NCBI RefSeq assembly: GCF_035946055.1
Contig: NZ_CP108364.1
Coordinates: 6,634,001-6,698,000, forward strand
DNA: 64,000 nt
Reading direction: 5' to 3'
DNA from: Streptomyces sp. NBC_01341
Lineage (GTDB): Bacteria; Actinomycetota; Actinomycetes; Streptomycetales; Streptomycetaceae
The notes beneath the pieces were generated by a model. That model was not told the DNA's origin. It did no database searches and saw only the letters and a list, made by a program, of their open reading frames with translations. The translations under genes and the position numbers were made by a program. Below, piece by piece: positions 33,800 through 42,189 of the stretch (position 1 is its first letter; the number at the start of each line of letters is the position of its first letter).

Positions 33800-35134
33800 C
33801 TATTCCCCGACGTCCCTCCCGCGGAAGTCGTCGAGGGTTTCCCGCCGTACGAGGAGCCGGGCGGAACCGTCACCGACCGCCACCACCGGAGGCCGCCCGA
33901 CCAGGTTGTATCCGGAGGCCATGGACAAGTGGTAGGCGCCGGCGACGGGTACGGCGACCAGATCGCCCGGGCGTATGTCGCCGGGCAGCTCGACATCGGC
34001 GGCCAGGATGTCGCCCGCCTCGCAGTGCCTGCCCACGACGGTCGCCCGTGCGGGCGTGGCCGACGAGTGCCGGCCGACCATGCGCGGGACGTAGCGCGCC
34101 CCGTAGAGCGCGGGCCGGGGGTTGTCGCTCATGCCCCCGTCGACTGCCACGAAGACCTGGCCGCCCGCACGCTTGACGGCCAGGACGCGATAGAGAGCGA
34201 CCCCGGCGGGGCCCGCGATGGCACGCCCGGGCTCGATCAGGAGGCGCGGAACGTCCAGCCGTGCGGCGGCGCAGCTCGCCACGAGTTCCGCGCGCAGGGC
34301 GCGGGCGAGGGCGGGGAGCGCCATCGACGGCTCGCCGGGGCGGTAGGCGACGCCGTGTCCGCCGCCCAGATCGAGTTCGTGCAGTACCACGCCGTGGACG
34401 TCGCGGATCCTGGCCATCAGTCCGACCATGCGGCGCAGGGCGGTGACGTAGGGCCTGATGTCCGTGATCTGGGAGCCGATGTGGCAGTGCAGGCCGGTGA
34501 GCCGCAACTGCGGCTGGTTCAGGACGCGGGCGATCGCGTGCTGAGCGGACCCGTCCGTCAGGGAGAGCCCGAACTTCTGGCCGTCGGTCCCCGTACGGAT
34601 CTTCTCGTGCCCGCCGGCGGATATGCCCGGCGTCACCCGGATCATGACGCGCTGGGAACCGTGCGGTCCCACGGCGGCGGCCAGGCGCGCGATCTCCGAC
34701 GGGCTGTCGATCACGATCCGTCCCACCCCGAGCCGCAGCGCGGCCTCCAGGTCGCGCGGTGACTTCGCGTTGCCGTGCAGGAGCATGCGCTCCGGCGGGA
34801 ACCCGCCGGCGACCGCGAGTTCCAGTTCGCCCGCCGAGCACACGTCCATGCCGAGCCCTTCCTCGTCGACCCAGCGGGTGACGGCCCGGCAGAGCAACGC
34901 CTTGGCGGCGTACATCACTTCGGCCTCGGGAAAGGCATCCCGGTAGGTTCTGCACCGGGCCCGCAGCTCGCCCTCGTCCAGTACGTAGACCGGTGTCTCG
35001 AAGCGTTGGGCGATCTCCGACAGGGGCACCCCGCCGACGGCGAGGTCACCTCGGGGCAGACGTCCGGTCGAGGCGGGCCAGACGGACAGGTCGTCAGCGC
35101 CCGCGGCGATCACGGGCGGTGTGGTGATGGTCAT
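33800..35134 (-). CDS. lysA: Diaminopimelate decarboxylase-family PLP enzyme
   Basis: This 444-residue fold-type III (alanine racemase-like) PLP decarboxylase has Lys78 in MYAAKAL as the aldimine lysine. HCHIGSQ, LDLGGGHGV, LLIEPGRAIAG and VDGGMSDNPRPALYGARY are the standard LysA substrate and cofactor motifs. It converts meso-diaminopimelate to lysine, or acts on a related amino acid. It follows a SAV_915 gene with 15 nt between and is not beside argS/hom/thr genes as the housekeeping copy usually is, so it may be a second paralogue with a special role. Confidence 0.9.
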   Translation of the reverse strand: MTITTPPVIAAGADDLSVWPASTGRLPRGDLAVGGVPLSEIAQRFETPVYVLDEGELRARCRTYRDAFPEAEVMYAAKALLCRAVTRWVDEEGLGMDVCSAGELELAVAGGFPPERMLLHGNAKSPRDLEAALRLGVGRIVIDSPSEIARLAAAVGPHGSQRVMIRVTPGISAGGHEKIRTGTDGQKFGLSLTDGSAQHAIARVLNQPQLRLTGLHCHIGSQITDIRPYVTALRRMVGLMARIRDVHGVVLHELDLGGGHGVAYRPGEPSMALPALARALRAELVASCAAARLDVPRLLIEPGRAIAGPAGVALYRVLAVKRAGGQVFVAVDGGMSDNPRPALYGARYVPRMVGRHSSATPARATVVGRHCEAGDILAADVELPGDIRPGDLVAVPVAGAYHLSMASGYNLVGRPPVVAVGDGSARLLVRRETLDDFRGRDVGE

Positions 35135-35149
35135 GGAAGTCGCCCCCGT

Positions 35150-35491
35150 TCAGGCGGTACGGGCCGGCGCGCGGCCCGGCCGAGGCGTGGAGGCGGTGAC
35201 CACCGCAGGAGCCGACAGAGTCGGGTCGACCGTCACCAGGTGCGCCCCGAGGGGTTCGCACAGGGTGCGCAGCAGCGCTTCCGAGAGCCGGACGTACGCC
35301 TGGCCGCGGCCGAGGGTCGCCTCCAGGCGAGCCGCACTCGTGAAGCCGACGGCCGTACGGATGCCCAAGGGCGTGCGGAACAGCCGTACGGCCGCCTCCG
35401 TGCCCCTTCCCGGCCGGACGGGCACGTGGAGGGGCCCGGCCGGGAGCGGTTCCTCGGGCTCGGGTTCGCTTTCGTACGAGATCAGGCACAT
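35150..35491 (-). CDS. SAV_915-family protein
   Basis: This 113-residue soluble protein starts MCLISYESEPEPEEPLPAGP and contains FRTPLGIRTAVGFTSAARL, RLSEALLRTLCEPLG and a TVDP motif. This is the pattern of the SAV_915 family (SseB-like fold), known almost only from Streptomyces and without assigned function. AGGAG lies 6 nt before the ATG. It is probably in one transcript with lysA. The last 20 residues are Pro/Arg-rich. Confidence 0.82.
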   Translation of the reverse strand: MCLISYESEPEPEEPLPAGPLHVPVRPGRGTEAAVRLFRTPLGIRTAVGFTSAARLEATLGRGQAYVRLSEALLRTLCEPLGAHLVTVDPTLSAPAVVTASTPRPGRAPARTA

Positions 35492-35672
35492 GGCTTCTCC
35501 TGGGGGTGGGTGGCGGGTGGCGGCACCCGGAGCGAGAGGTGATCCGAGGCGCGCCACCGAAGCTATCCCCGGCCCGAGGCTCTCCGGGACGGCCCCTGAC
35601 AGCTCCTTGACGCGGGGGGTCCGTGTCCATACAGGTCACTGACAGGGGGTGCGCCCCCGCGCGATGAGAGCT

Positions 35673-35707
35673 TAGGCATTTGCCTAGGAGTACTAGGCAG
35701 ATGCATA
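35673..35707. promoter_or_regulatory. Double operator upstream of the TetR gene
   Basis: TAGGCA-TT-TGCCTA (35673-35686) is a perfect palindrome. Exactly 21 bp on, a second copy TAGGCA-GA-TGCATA (35694-35707) differs at one base of its right arm. Two sites two helical turns apart on one DNA face, overlapping the promoter of the TetR gene, indicate cooperative autorepression. Confidence 0.75.
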
Positions 35708-35735
35708 ATCGAGGTCATCGACGAGGGTGGTGCCC

Positions 35736-36308
35736 ATGGTGCGTGCAGGACTGACAGCGGAACGACTGGCGCAGGCCGGAGCCGAACTTGCCGACGAGGC
35801 CGGGTTCGACAAGGTCACCGTCGCGGCACTCGCCCGGCGGTTCGGCGTCAAGGACGCGAGTCTGTACTCGCACGTGAAGAGCTCCCAGGACCTCAAGACC
35901 AGGATCGCCCTCCTGGCGCTGGCGGAACTCGCGGACCGCGTCGCCGCGGCGCTGGCCGGGCGGGCCGGCAAGGACGCCCTGGAGGCGTTCGCGAACGCCT
36001 ACCGCGACTACGCCCGGGAGCACCCGGGCCGTTACGCCGCGGCGCAGCTCCGGCTGTCCTCCGAGGCCGCGGCCGCCAGTGCGGGAGTCAGGCACGCACA
36101 GATGACGCGGGCGATCCTGCGCGGCTACGACCTGACGGAGCCGGACCAGACACACGCCGTCAGGCTGCTGGGCAGCGTCTTCCACGGCTACATCAGCCTG
36201 GAGAGCGGCGGGAGCTTCAGCCACAGCTCGCCCGGGACGCAGGAGACCTGGGTGCGGGTCCTGGACGCGCTGGACGCCCTGCTGCGGAACTGGCCCACGG
36301 CCCCCTGA
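35736..36308 (+). CDS. TetR/AcrR-family regulator
   Basis: This 190-residue protein has an N-terminal TetR helix-turn-helix (LTAERLAQAGAELADEAGFD, VTVAALARRFGVKDASLYSH), followed by KSSQDLKTRIALLAL. The C-terminal ligand domain is of the WHG type (FHGYISLESGGSF). ATG 35736 is preferred, with GAGGGTGG upstream; GTG at 35727 is an alternative. It should bind the double operator just upstream and probably controls the SGNH hydrolase gene 57 nt downstream. Confidence 0.92.
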   Translation: MVRAGLTAERLAQAGAELADEAGFDKVTVAALARRFGVKDASLYSHVKSSQDLKTRIALLALAELADRVAAALAGRAGKDALEAFANAYRDYAREHPGRYAAAQLRLSSEAAAASAGVRHAQMTRAILRGYDLTEPDQTHAVRLLGSVFHGYISLESGGSFSHSSPGTQETWVRVLDALDALLRNWPTAP

Positions 36309-36365
36309 CACCGGCCGGCCCCCTCGAACCCCACCAGCCATGCGCGACCGGACAGGCGGCACAGA

Positions 36366-37565
36366 ATGCACCCCCACCACGACGGCACGCAGGGTGAGTT
36401 GACGGAGATTCCGCTCACCGGACAACTCCTGCGTGGCTTCAGCGAGCTGGAGAGCACGGAGCGCGGCCTGCTGCCGCACCGTCTCCCCGCCCGGGCCCGA
36501 ACCCGGAACACCGACGCGCAGCTCGCCCTGGCCGAGGCACAGCCGTCCGGGGTGCGGCTCGCACTGCGTACCCGTGCCACCGTCCTGGAGCTCGACACCC
36601 TGCCGACCAAGCGGGCCTACGTGGGCGCACCGCCCAGGCCGGACGGTGTCTATGACCTGCTCGTCGACGGCACCTTCGCCGGCAGCACCACGGTGGCCGG
36701 CGGAGACGTCCTGACCATCGACATGACCACGGGATCGGCCGAGGTCCGGCCGGGGGACGCGGGCACCGCCCGCTTCGCCGGACTGGCCCCCGGCATGAAG
36801 GACGTGGAGATCTGGCTCCCGCACAACGAGACGACCCGACTGGTCGCCCTGCGCGCGAACGCCCCCGTCGAGCCGATCCCGGCCGGGAGCCGCAAGGTGT
36901 GGCTGCACCACGGGAGTTCGATCAGCCAGGGATCCGACGCCGCGAGCCCGACGGCGACCTGGCCCGCCCGCGCCGCCGCTCTCGGCGGGGTGGAGCTGAT
37001 CAACCTCGGGCTCGGGGGCAGCGCCCTGCTCGACCCGTTCACCGCCCGGGCGCTCAGCGACACCCCGGCCGACCGGATCAGCGTCAAGATCGGCATCAAC
37101 CTGGTCAACACCGACCTGATGCGCCTCCGCGCCTTCACACCGGCCGTCCACGGATTCCTCGACACCGTCCGCGAAGGGCACCCGGCCACACCGCTCCTGG
37201 TCGTCTCACCGGTCCTGTGCCCCATTCACGAGGACACGCCCGGTCCGAGCGCTCCCGACTTCACCGCGCTCGGCGAGGGCAGGCTGCGCTTCCGCGCGGC
37301 GGGCGATCCGGCGGAGACCGCCGCCGGGAAGCTCACCCTGACCGTCGTCAGGGACGAACTGGCGCGCATCGTCGAGCAGCGTGCGGCGGAGGACCCCCAC
37401 CTGTACTACCTCGACGGCCGCGAGCTCTACGGCGAGGCGGACCACGCCGAACTTCCGCTGCCCGACGGACTCCACCCCGACGCCGCCACACACCTGCGCA
37501 TGGGCGAGCGGTTCGCGTCGCTGGTGTTCGCCGCCGACGGCCCGTTCGCGGCCTCAGGCGACTGA
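36366..37565 (+). CDS. SGNH/GDSL-family esterase
   Basis: This 399-residue hydrolase has an N-terminal beta-sandwich region (about residues 1-170) and a C-terminal SGNH domain. Block I is HHGSSISQGSD with the nucleophile serine, the oxyanion glycine is in NLGLGGSAL, and block V is PDGLHPDAATH with the catalytic Asp-His. There is no signal peptide, so it is probably cytoplasmic. It would cleave an ester in a small molecule, lipid or glycoside. It follows the TetR gene on the same strand, suggesting TetR control. Confidence 0.88.
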   Translation: MHPHHDGTQGELTEIPLTGQLLRGFSELESTERGLLPHRLPARARTRNTDAQLALAEAQPSGVRLALRTRATVLELDTLPTKRAYVGAPPRPDGVYDLLVDGTFAGSTTVAGGDVLTIDMTTGSAEVRPGDAGTARFAGLAPGMKDVEIWLPHNETTRLVALRANAPVEPIPAGSRKVWLHHGSSISQGSDAASPTATWPARAAALGGVELINLGLGGSALLDPFTARALSDTPADRISVKIGINLVNTDLMRLRAFTPAVHGFLDTVREGHPATPLLVVSPVLCPIHEDTPGPSAPDFTALGEGRLRFRAAGDPAETAAGKLTLTVVRDELARIVEQRAAEDPHLYYLDGRELYGEADHAELPLPDGLHPDAATHLRMGERFASLVFAADGPFAASGD

Positions 37566-37710
37566 TCCGGTCCTCCCGCCGGCGCCGTACCCGACCGGAG
37601 CACGCCCCGGCCGTCGAGTACGTCCGACCGTCGAGCACGGCCGGCCGGAACGGAGCCTCTCGTCCGGATCAGCCGGGCTCCGGTCCTGTCGGCCTCTACC
37701 TGGCCTTCCG

Positions 37711-38139
37711 TCATTGAGGACGCCCCAATGCCCAGCCCGACACGTCGGCCAGCCGCCCGCGCCACAGGGGAAGCCCCAGCGACCCCGTGCCACCGAACAG
37801 CAGTGTCGCGTCCCGGAGATGGATCCAGCGCGGCAGCTGGGAGGACCCCTCGTCGGCCCCCAGCTCCCGGATTCCCTGGTCGACGGTCTCCGGGAACTCC
37901 GCGATGAGGTTCGCGCCCTCGCCCTCGACCTGGCGCAGACTCCTGGCCCAGTCCGCCTTCCACGCCTCGTGCCCGATCACGTCGCCGTGCAGGACGCCGC
38001 CGGTCAGGGTGAGGGTGATGGGGAGGCTGGAACGCATCTCCCTGTCCAGCAACTGGATGAGAAGCTGCAGTTGCAGGTCGGGCACGGGCTCCGTCGTCAC
38101 CGCGGTCGCACCCGACTGTGCTTCGACAGACTCGATCAT
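37711..38139 (-). CDS. Gas vesicle accessory protein GvpU-like (orphan)
   Basis: This 142-residue soluble protein has a beta segment PITLTLTGGVLHGDVIGHEAW near residue 40, given here at its ends, and a C-terminal block RWIHLRDATLLFGG followed by LWRGRLADVSGWALG. This is the layout of GvpU from gas-vesicle clusters (..IHLKNxxI...WRGKIAEVDGFFLG). GvpU is an accessory protein reported to influence gas vesicle clustering. No other gvp gene is in the window, so it is either an orphan or has another role. AGGGAG precedes ATG 38139. Confidence 0.68.
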   Translation of the reverse strand: MIESVEAQSGATAVTTEPVPDLQLQLLIQLLDREMRSSLPITLTLTGGVLHGDVIGHEAWKADWARSLRQVEGEGANLIAEFPETVDQGIRELGADEGSSQLPRWIHLRDATLLFGGTGSLGLPLWRGRLADVSGWALGRPQ

Positions 38140-38211
38140 GACTCCACTCCCTCTCGCCCGTTGAACAGCAGGTGAAGGCCCGTATGCCCCGCGCGCGGGC
38201 CGCCACACCCC

Positions 38212-38249
38212 GGCGGCCGGGTGACCTGGCGAGCCGAGGCCCGGCCGCC
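38212..38249 (-). terminator. Stem-loop adjoining the phospholipase D stop
   Basis: GGCGGCCGG and CCGGCCGCC form a 9-bp stem with a 20-nt loop, immediately beyond the stop codon of the minus-strand gene. Confidence 0.5.
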
Positions 38250-39461
38250 TCAGAGCCAGCGGCGGATCGGCAGGATCGCGGCCTCCCGCACCCGCTGGCC
38301 CACGGAGCGGCGCTTCCAGCGGCCCTCCTCGATGAGCACGCTTCGCTGCAGGTCCTCCTCGAAGTGCTCGTCGAGGGTCGCGGTGAAGGCCGGGTCCAGG
38401 ACGGTGAGCATCACTTCCTCGTCGTGGTCGAGGGAGCGGCGGTTGAAGTTGGTCGACCCGATGAGCGAGGCCACGCCGTCCACCGTGAGCGCCTTCGTGT
38501 GGAGCATGGTGGGCTGGTACTCGTAGATCTTCACGCCGCAGGCGGTGAGGTCCTCGTAGTGGTGCTGCCCGGCCAGCTGGCACACCCGCTTGTCGGTGTG
38601 CGGGCCGGGCAGCAGGATCTCCACGGTGACACCGCGCCGGGCGGTGGCACACAGCAGCTCGACGAAATACGTGTCGGGCGCGAAGTACGCCGTCGTCAGG
38701 CGCACCCGCTCCTCGGCGGACTCCAGCACGACACGGAGCAGGGTCTGCATGTCCTGCCAGCCGAAGCTGGCCGAACCCCGCACCACCTGCACGACGGCGT
38801 CGCCGTGGTGCGTGGCGTCGACGAACCGGTCCCGGTCGGTGAACAACTCGTCATGGCACTCGGCCCAGTTCTGGGCGAACGCGGCGGCCAGGCCGTCCAC
38901 GGCGGGCCCCCGCACCTGGACATGGGTGTCGCGCCACTCACGCTCGTTGCGGGCGTCGCCGCACCACTCCTCGGCGATCCCCACCCCGCCCGTGAACGCC
39001 GTCCGCTCGTCGGTGATGAGGACCTTGCGGTGGCAGCGGTGGTTCTGCTTCAGCGGCGAGAGGTACAGCGGCTTGCGGAACCACGCCACCTCCACCCCGG
39101 CGTCCTCCATCATCCCCAGCTGGTCCTTCTCGATCAGCCGGCTCCCGAACCCGTCGAGCAGCAGCCGCACCCGCACACCCGCACGCGCCCGCTCCGACAA
39201 CGCCTCCGCGAAGTCCCTCGCTATGTCACCGCGCCAGTACACGAACGTCATCATGTCCACGGTGTGCTCGGCACCACGGATCGCACCCAGCATCGCGGCG
39301 AAGATCTCGTCCCCGTTGCGCAGGGGGACCACCTCGTTGCCCTCGGTGGCCGCGATGCCGATGAGGCGTTCCAGCCGTCGCCGGAGCCGTCGGGTGCGCT
39401 CGGTGTGGAGCGCGTTGCCGGATCTGGAGGGGGTGGACTTCTCGTCTATGTGGCTCGTCAT
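38250..39461 (-). CDS. Phospholipase D / cardiolipin synthase-like protein
   Basis: This 403-residue PLD-superfamily enzyme has two HxKx4D motifs: HRKVLITDERTAFTGG (about residue 143) and LHTKALTVDGVASLIGSTN (about 330). Two motifs in one chain form a complete active site. There are no N-terminal membrane helices, unlike classical ClsA, so it resembles ClsB/ClsC-like soluble forms. It should make cardiolipin-type lipids or hydrolyse phosphodiesters at the membrane surface. AGGTGAGAG precedes ATG 39461. Confidence 0.9.
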   Translation of the reverse strand: MTSHIDEKSTPSRSGNALHTERTRRLRRRLERLIGIAATEGNEVVPLRNGDEIFAAMLGAIRGAEHTVDMMTFVYWRGDIARDFAEALSERARAGVRVRLLLDGFGSRLIEKDQLGMMEDAGVEVAWFRKPLYLSPLKQNHRCHRKVLITDERTAFTGGVGIAEEWCGDARNEREWRDTHVQVRGPAVDGLAAAFAQNWAECHDELFTDRDRFVDATHHGDAVVQVVRGSASFGWQDMQTLLRVVLESAEERVRLTTAYFAPDTYFVELLCATARRGVTVEILLPGPHTDKRVCQLAGQHHYEDLTACGVKIYEYQPTMLHTKALTVDGVASLIGSTNFNRRSLDHDEEVMLTVLDPAFTATLDEHFEEDLQRSVLIEEGRWKRRSVGQRVREAAILPIRRWL

Positions 39462-39789
39462 CTCTCACCTGGTCGACGGGGGTGTGGGCAGGGCGACTAC
39501 TCCCAGGCTTTCCGGGCAAGGGCCGGGGGCGGTCCACTCCACCCCCTGTCCCGAGCGGGGCCGGTCATGCCCCGCGCCGGGCGTGTACCGCGTCACTCCG
39601 GTCGGGTCGTGGGGACGGCGGCGGCACAGCCCGCGCCTGAGCCGCGCCCGGATGTCCGACGAGGATGGGAACGAGGGCTCCTGCCCGTCGCGAGCCTCAC
39701 GGCACGCTGGGGGGAGACCCCTCACACCGGCACGGGGTAGGCGATCCGGGCTCGCACCGACGCGGCGCGGTGTGCCGGCGCTGCTCCCT
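39462..39789. other. Gene-free stretch upstream of phospholipase D
   Basis: This holds the phospholipase promoter on the minus strand. Frames on both strands are shadow-like and lack ribosome sites. The far end is the GAPDH terminator palindrome. Confidence 0.5.
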
Positions 39790-39849
39790 CCGCCCGGCAC
39801 GGCCGACGGCCCCCGGCACGTGCCGGGGGCCGTCGGCCGTGCCGGGCGG
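39790..39849 (-). terminator. 60-bp perfect palindrome, terminator of the GAPDH gene
   Basis: Two 30-nt arms, the left beginning CCGCCCGGCACGGCCGACGG and meeting at CACGTG, are exact reverse complements with no spacer. The palindrome begins 3 bp beyond the GAPDH stop. As RNA it would be an extremely stable hairpin, and as DNA it could extrude a cruciform. Confidence 0.85.
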
Positions 39850-39851
39850 GG

Positions 39852-41297
39852 TCAGACCGCCGGAGCCGGGTAGGTCGGGTACTCCACGCCGGAGACGTGC
39901 TGGACGACCCGGATGACCTGGGAGGAGTAGCCGAACTCGTTGTCGTACCAGAGGTAGAGGATCGCGTTGTCGCCCTCCACCTTCGTCGCGCCCGCGTCGA
40001 CGATCGAGGCGTGGCGCGAGCCGATGAAGTCGCTGGAGACCGCGTCGGGAGCGGTGATGAAGTCGATCTGCCGCCTCAGCGGCGAGGTCAGCGACACGTT
40101 GCGGAGGTAGTCGAGGACCTCCTGGCGGTCGGTGCCGCGGGCGAGCTGCAGGTTGAGGATCGCGATGGAGACGTCCGGCACCGGCACGCGGATCGAACTG
40201 CCCGTGATCGTGGCGGCGAGGTCGGGCAGGGCCTTCGTGACGGCCGACGCCGCGCCCGTCTCGGTGATCACCATGTTGAGGGGCGCCGAGCGGCCGCGGC
40301 GGTCGGAGTCGTGGTAATTGTCCAGCAGGTTCTGGTCGTTGGTGAACGAGTGGACGGTCTCCACGTGTCCGCGCAGCACGCCGTACTCGTCGGCCATCGC
40401 CTTCAACGGCGGCACGATCGCGTTGGTGGTGCAGGAGGCGCAGGAGATGATCTGCTCGTCCGGCTTGATCGTCTCGTGGTTGACGCCGTGGACGATGTTG
40501 GGGACGTCGCCCTTGCCCGGTGCGGTCAGTACGACCTTCGCGATGCCGGGGAGCAGGTGCTTGGACAGGCCCTCGCGGTCGCGCCAGCGGCCGGTGTTGT
40601 CGATGAGGATGGCGTCCTTGATCCCGTGCGCCGTGTAGTCCACGGTCGTCGGGTCGTCGGAGTAGATCACCTGGATCTCGTTGCCGTTGGCGATGATCCG
40701 GTTGTTCGCCTCGTCGACGGTGATGGTGCCCTGGAACTGGCCGTGGATCGAGTCGCGGCGCAGCAGGGAGGCGCGCTTGACGATGTCCTGCCCGGCTCCC
40801 CGGCGTACGACGATGGCACGCAGCCGCAGGCCGTTGCCCGAGCCGGTCTTCTCGATGAGCAGGCGGGCCAGGAGGCGGCCGATGCGGCCGAAGCCGTAGA
40901 GGACGACGTCACGCGACTCGCGGCGCTCGGTCTTGTTGGCGCCGGTGGCGCCGGCGACGGCTTCGGCGGTGAAGTCCTCGACCGACAGGCCGTGGTCGTC
41001 GCTCCGGTAGGTCGCGGCGAGCATTCCGAGGTCGATCTGGGACGGGCCGAGGTCGAGGGCGCTCAGCGCGCGCAGGAAGGGCAGCGTCTCGGTGACCGAG
41101 AGCTCCTCGCCGGCTATCTGCCGGGCGAAGCGGTGCGTCTTGAGGATGCTGACCACCGACTTGTTCACCAGGGAGCGGCTGTGGAGCAGGATCGTCACGT
41201 CCCGCTCCCGGTGCAGCTTCCCGATGATCGGGATCATCGACTCCGCGATCTCCTCACGGGTCTTCCAATTGGTGAACGAGTCCTCGGTGGCAGTCAC
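39852..41297 (-). CDS. gap: Glyceraldehyde-3-phosphate dehydrogenase with long N-terminal extension
   Basis: This 481-residue GAPDH has an NAD(P)-binding GFGRIGR (residues 135-141) and catalytic Cys289 in SCASCTTNAIVPP. A substrate-site segment FTNDQNLLDNYHDSDRRGRS and the C-terminal WYDNEFGYSSQV are also present. The 125-residue N-terminal helical extension (TNWKTREEIAESMIPIIGKL...) is absent from standard 335-residue GAPDH but is found in a second, longer GAPDH type in actinobacteria. It oxidises glyceraldehyde-3-phosphate or works in the reverse direction; which cofactor it uses is not clear. GTG 41297 is the start. It stands alone, downstream of a MarR gene on the same strand (58-nt gap). 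Confidence 0.93.
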   Translation of the reverse strand: MTATEDSFTNWKTREEIAESMIPIIGKLHRERDVTILLHSRSLVNKSVVSILKTHRFARQIAGEELSVTETLPFLRALSALDLGPSQIDLGMLAATYRSDDHGLSVEDFTAEAVAGATGANKTERRESRDVVLYGFGRIGRLLARLLIEKTGSGNGLRLRAIVVRRGAGQDIVKRASLLRRDSIHGQFQGTITVDEANNRIIANGNEIQVIYSDDPTTVDYTAHGIKDAILIDNTGRWRDREGLSKHLLPGIAKVVLTAPGKGDVPNIVHGVNHETIKPDEQIISCASCTTNAIVPPLKAMADEYGVLRGHVETVHSFTNDQNLLDNYHDSDRRGRSAPLNMVITETGAASAVTKALPDLAATITGSSIRVPVPDVSIAILNLQLARGTDRQEVLDYLRNVSLTSPLRRQIDFITAPDAVSSDFIGSRHASIVDAGATKVEGDNAILYLWYDNEFGYSSQVIRVVQHVSGVEYPTYPAPAV

Positions 41298-41355
41298 AAG
41301 TCCATCTTTCGAGCTAGGCGGTGCTCATATGTTAACCGCACGTGAAAACGCTCGT

Positions 41356-42000
41356 TCACTCGGTGCCGCCCCCGGCTGCGGCGCGGGGCTTCCGCCCTGT
41401 CTTGACCGGGTTCCCGATGGGGCTCGGCCCGTGGCCGAGGGGCGAGCGCGGTCGGCCTGCGGTGACGTCGAGGGCCGTGCCCGCCCTGTCGTGCTCGAGG
41501 CGCGCGTGCACGCGGCGGAGCAGGAGGGCGAAGCACTCGCGCTCGTCCGTGGTCAGCGGGGCGAGCAACTCCGACTCGGCCGCCGCGATGTCTGCGTTCA
41601 GTGCGGTCAGGGCGCACCTGCCCGCCTGCGTCAGTGTGACCTCGATCCGGCGGCGGTCGGAGGGGTCGCGGGCGCACTCGACGTATCCGGCACGGTCGAG
41701 ATCGGTGACCGTTCTGGCGAGGTCGCTCTGATTCATGTCCAGCCGTGAGGCGAGATCACCCTTGGACACCCGGCCGGCGCCCTCCAGCATGGCCAGGATG
41801 GTGAGATGCCAGAGTCGCAGCCCGTGGGCCGACAGCCGCTCGGTGAGTCTGCGGCGTGCGGCCTTGCCCGCGGCGTACATGAGGTAGGCGTTCAGGTCGA
41901 GCACGCTCGGGGGTGCCGCGGGGGGTGGCGGGCCGGGCCTTCCTGGGGCCTGGGGGGCCGGTATGTCGCGTTCCGTCCCGGGGGAGGCCGGCTGGGGCAT
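41356..42000 (-). CDS. MarR-family transcriptional regulator
   Basis: This 214-residue protein has a Pro-rich N-terminal tail (about 35 residues), a MarR winged helix (LTILAMLEGAGRVSKGDLAS, MNQSDLARTVTDLDRAGYVE, DPSDRRRIEVTLTQAG) and a helical dimer interface. ATG 42000 follows GAGGAGGAAG. The wing motif DPSDRRRIEV is intact. An iron-box-like sequence 44 nt upstream suggests iron control. The target is unknown; the long GAPDH gene lies directly downstream. Confidence 0.9.
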   Translation of the reverse strand: MPQPASPGTERDIPAPQAPGRPGPPPPAAPPSVLDLNAYLMYAAGKAARRRLTERLSAHGLRLWHLTILAMLEGAGRVSKGDLASRLDMNQSDLARTVTDLDRAGYVECARDPSDRRRIEVTLTQAGRCALTALNADIAAAESELLAPLTTDERECFALLLRRVHARLEHDRAGTALDVTAGRPRSPLGHGPSPIGNPVKTGRKPRAAAGGGTE

Positions 42001-42043
42001 GGTTCTTCCTCCTCGGACACCGCGATGCGGCTCGCGTGCTTCG

Positions 42044-42062
42044 TAAAGCAAGCCTAACCTTA
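42044..42062. promoter_or_regulatory. Iron-box-like sequence upstream of the MarR gene
   Basis: On the minus strand it reads TAAGGTTAGGCTTGCTTTA: 14 of 19 positions match the iron-box consensus TTAGGTTAGGCTCACCTAA, with the left half nearly perfect and the right half poor. It is a weaker candidate than the box at 5214-5232. Confidence 0.45.
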
Positions 42063-42125
42063 GTGTGCAATGAGGTTTATCCTGAACGGAGTTGATGTCA
42101 CGTCACCCGCCGAAGGGGAATGCGG

Positions 42126-42156
42126 TCCGGCCCGCCGACTGTGTCGGCGGGCCGGA
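42126..42156 (-). terminator. 14-bp stem-loop after fprB
   Basis: TCCGGCCCGCCGAC, a 3-nt loop (TGT) and the exact reverse complement lie 34 bp beyond the fprB stop, between it and the MarR promoter. Confidence 0.8.
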
Positions 42157-42189
42157 GGACGGCAGGGAGCGGTGCAGGCGGGGAGGGGG

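Noticed and set aside
39897..41345. 482-codon open frame on the plus strand
   Set aside because: It is antisense to GAPDH, whose catalytic motifs are unmistakable.
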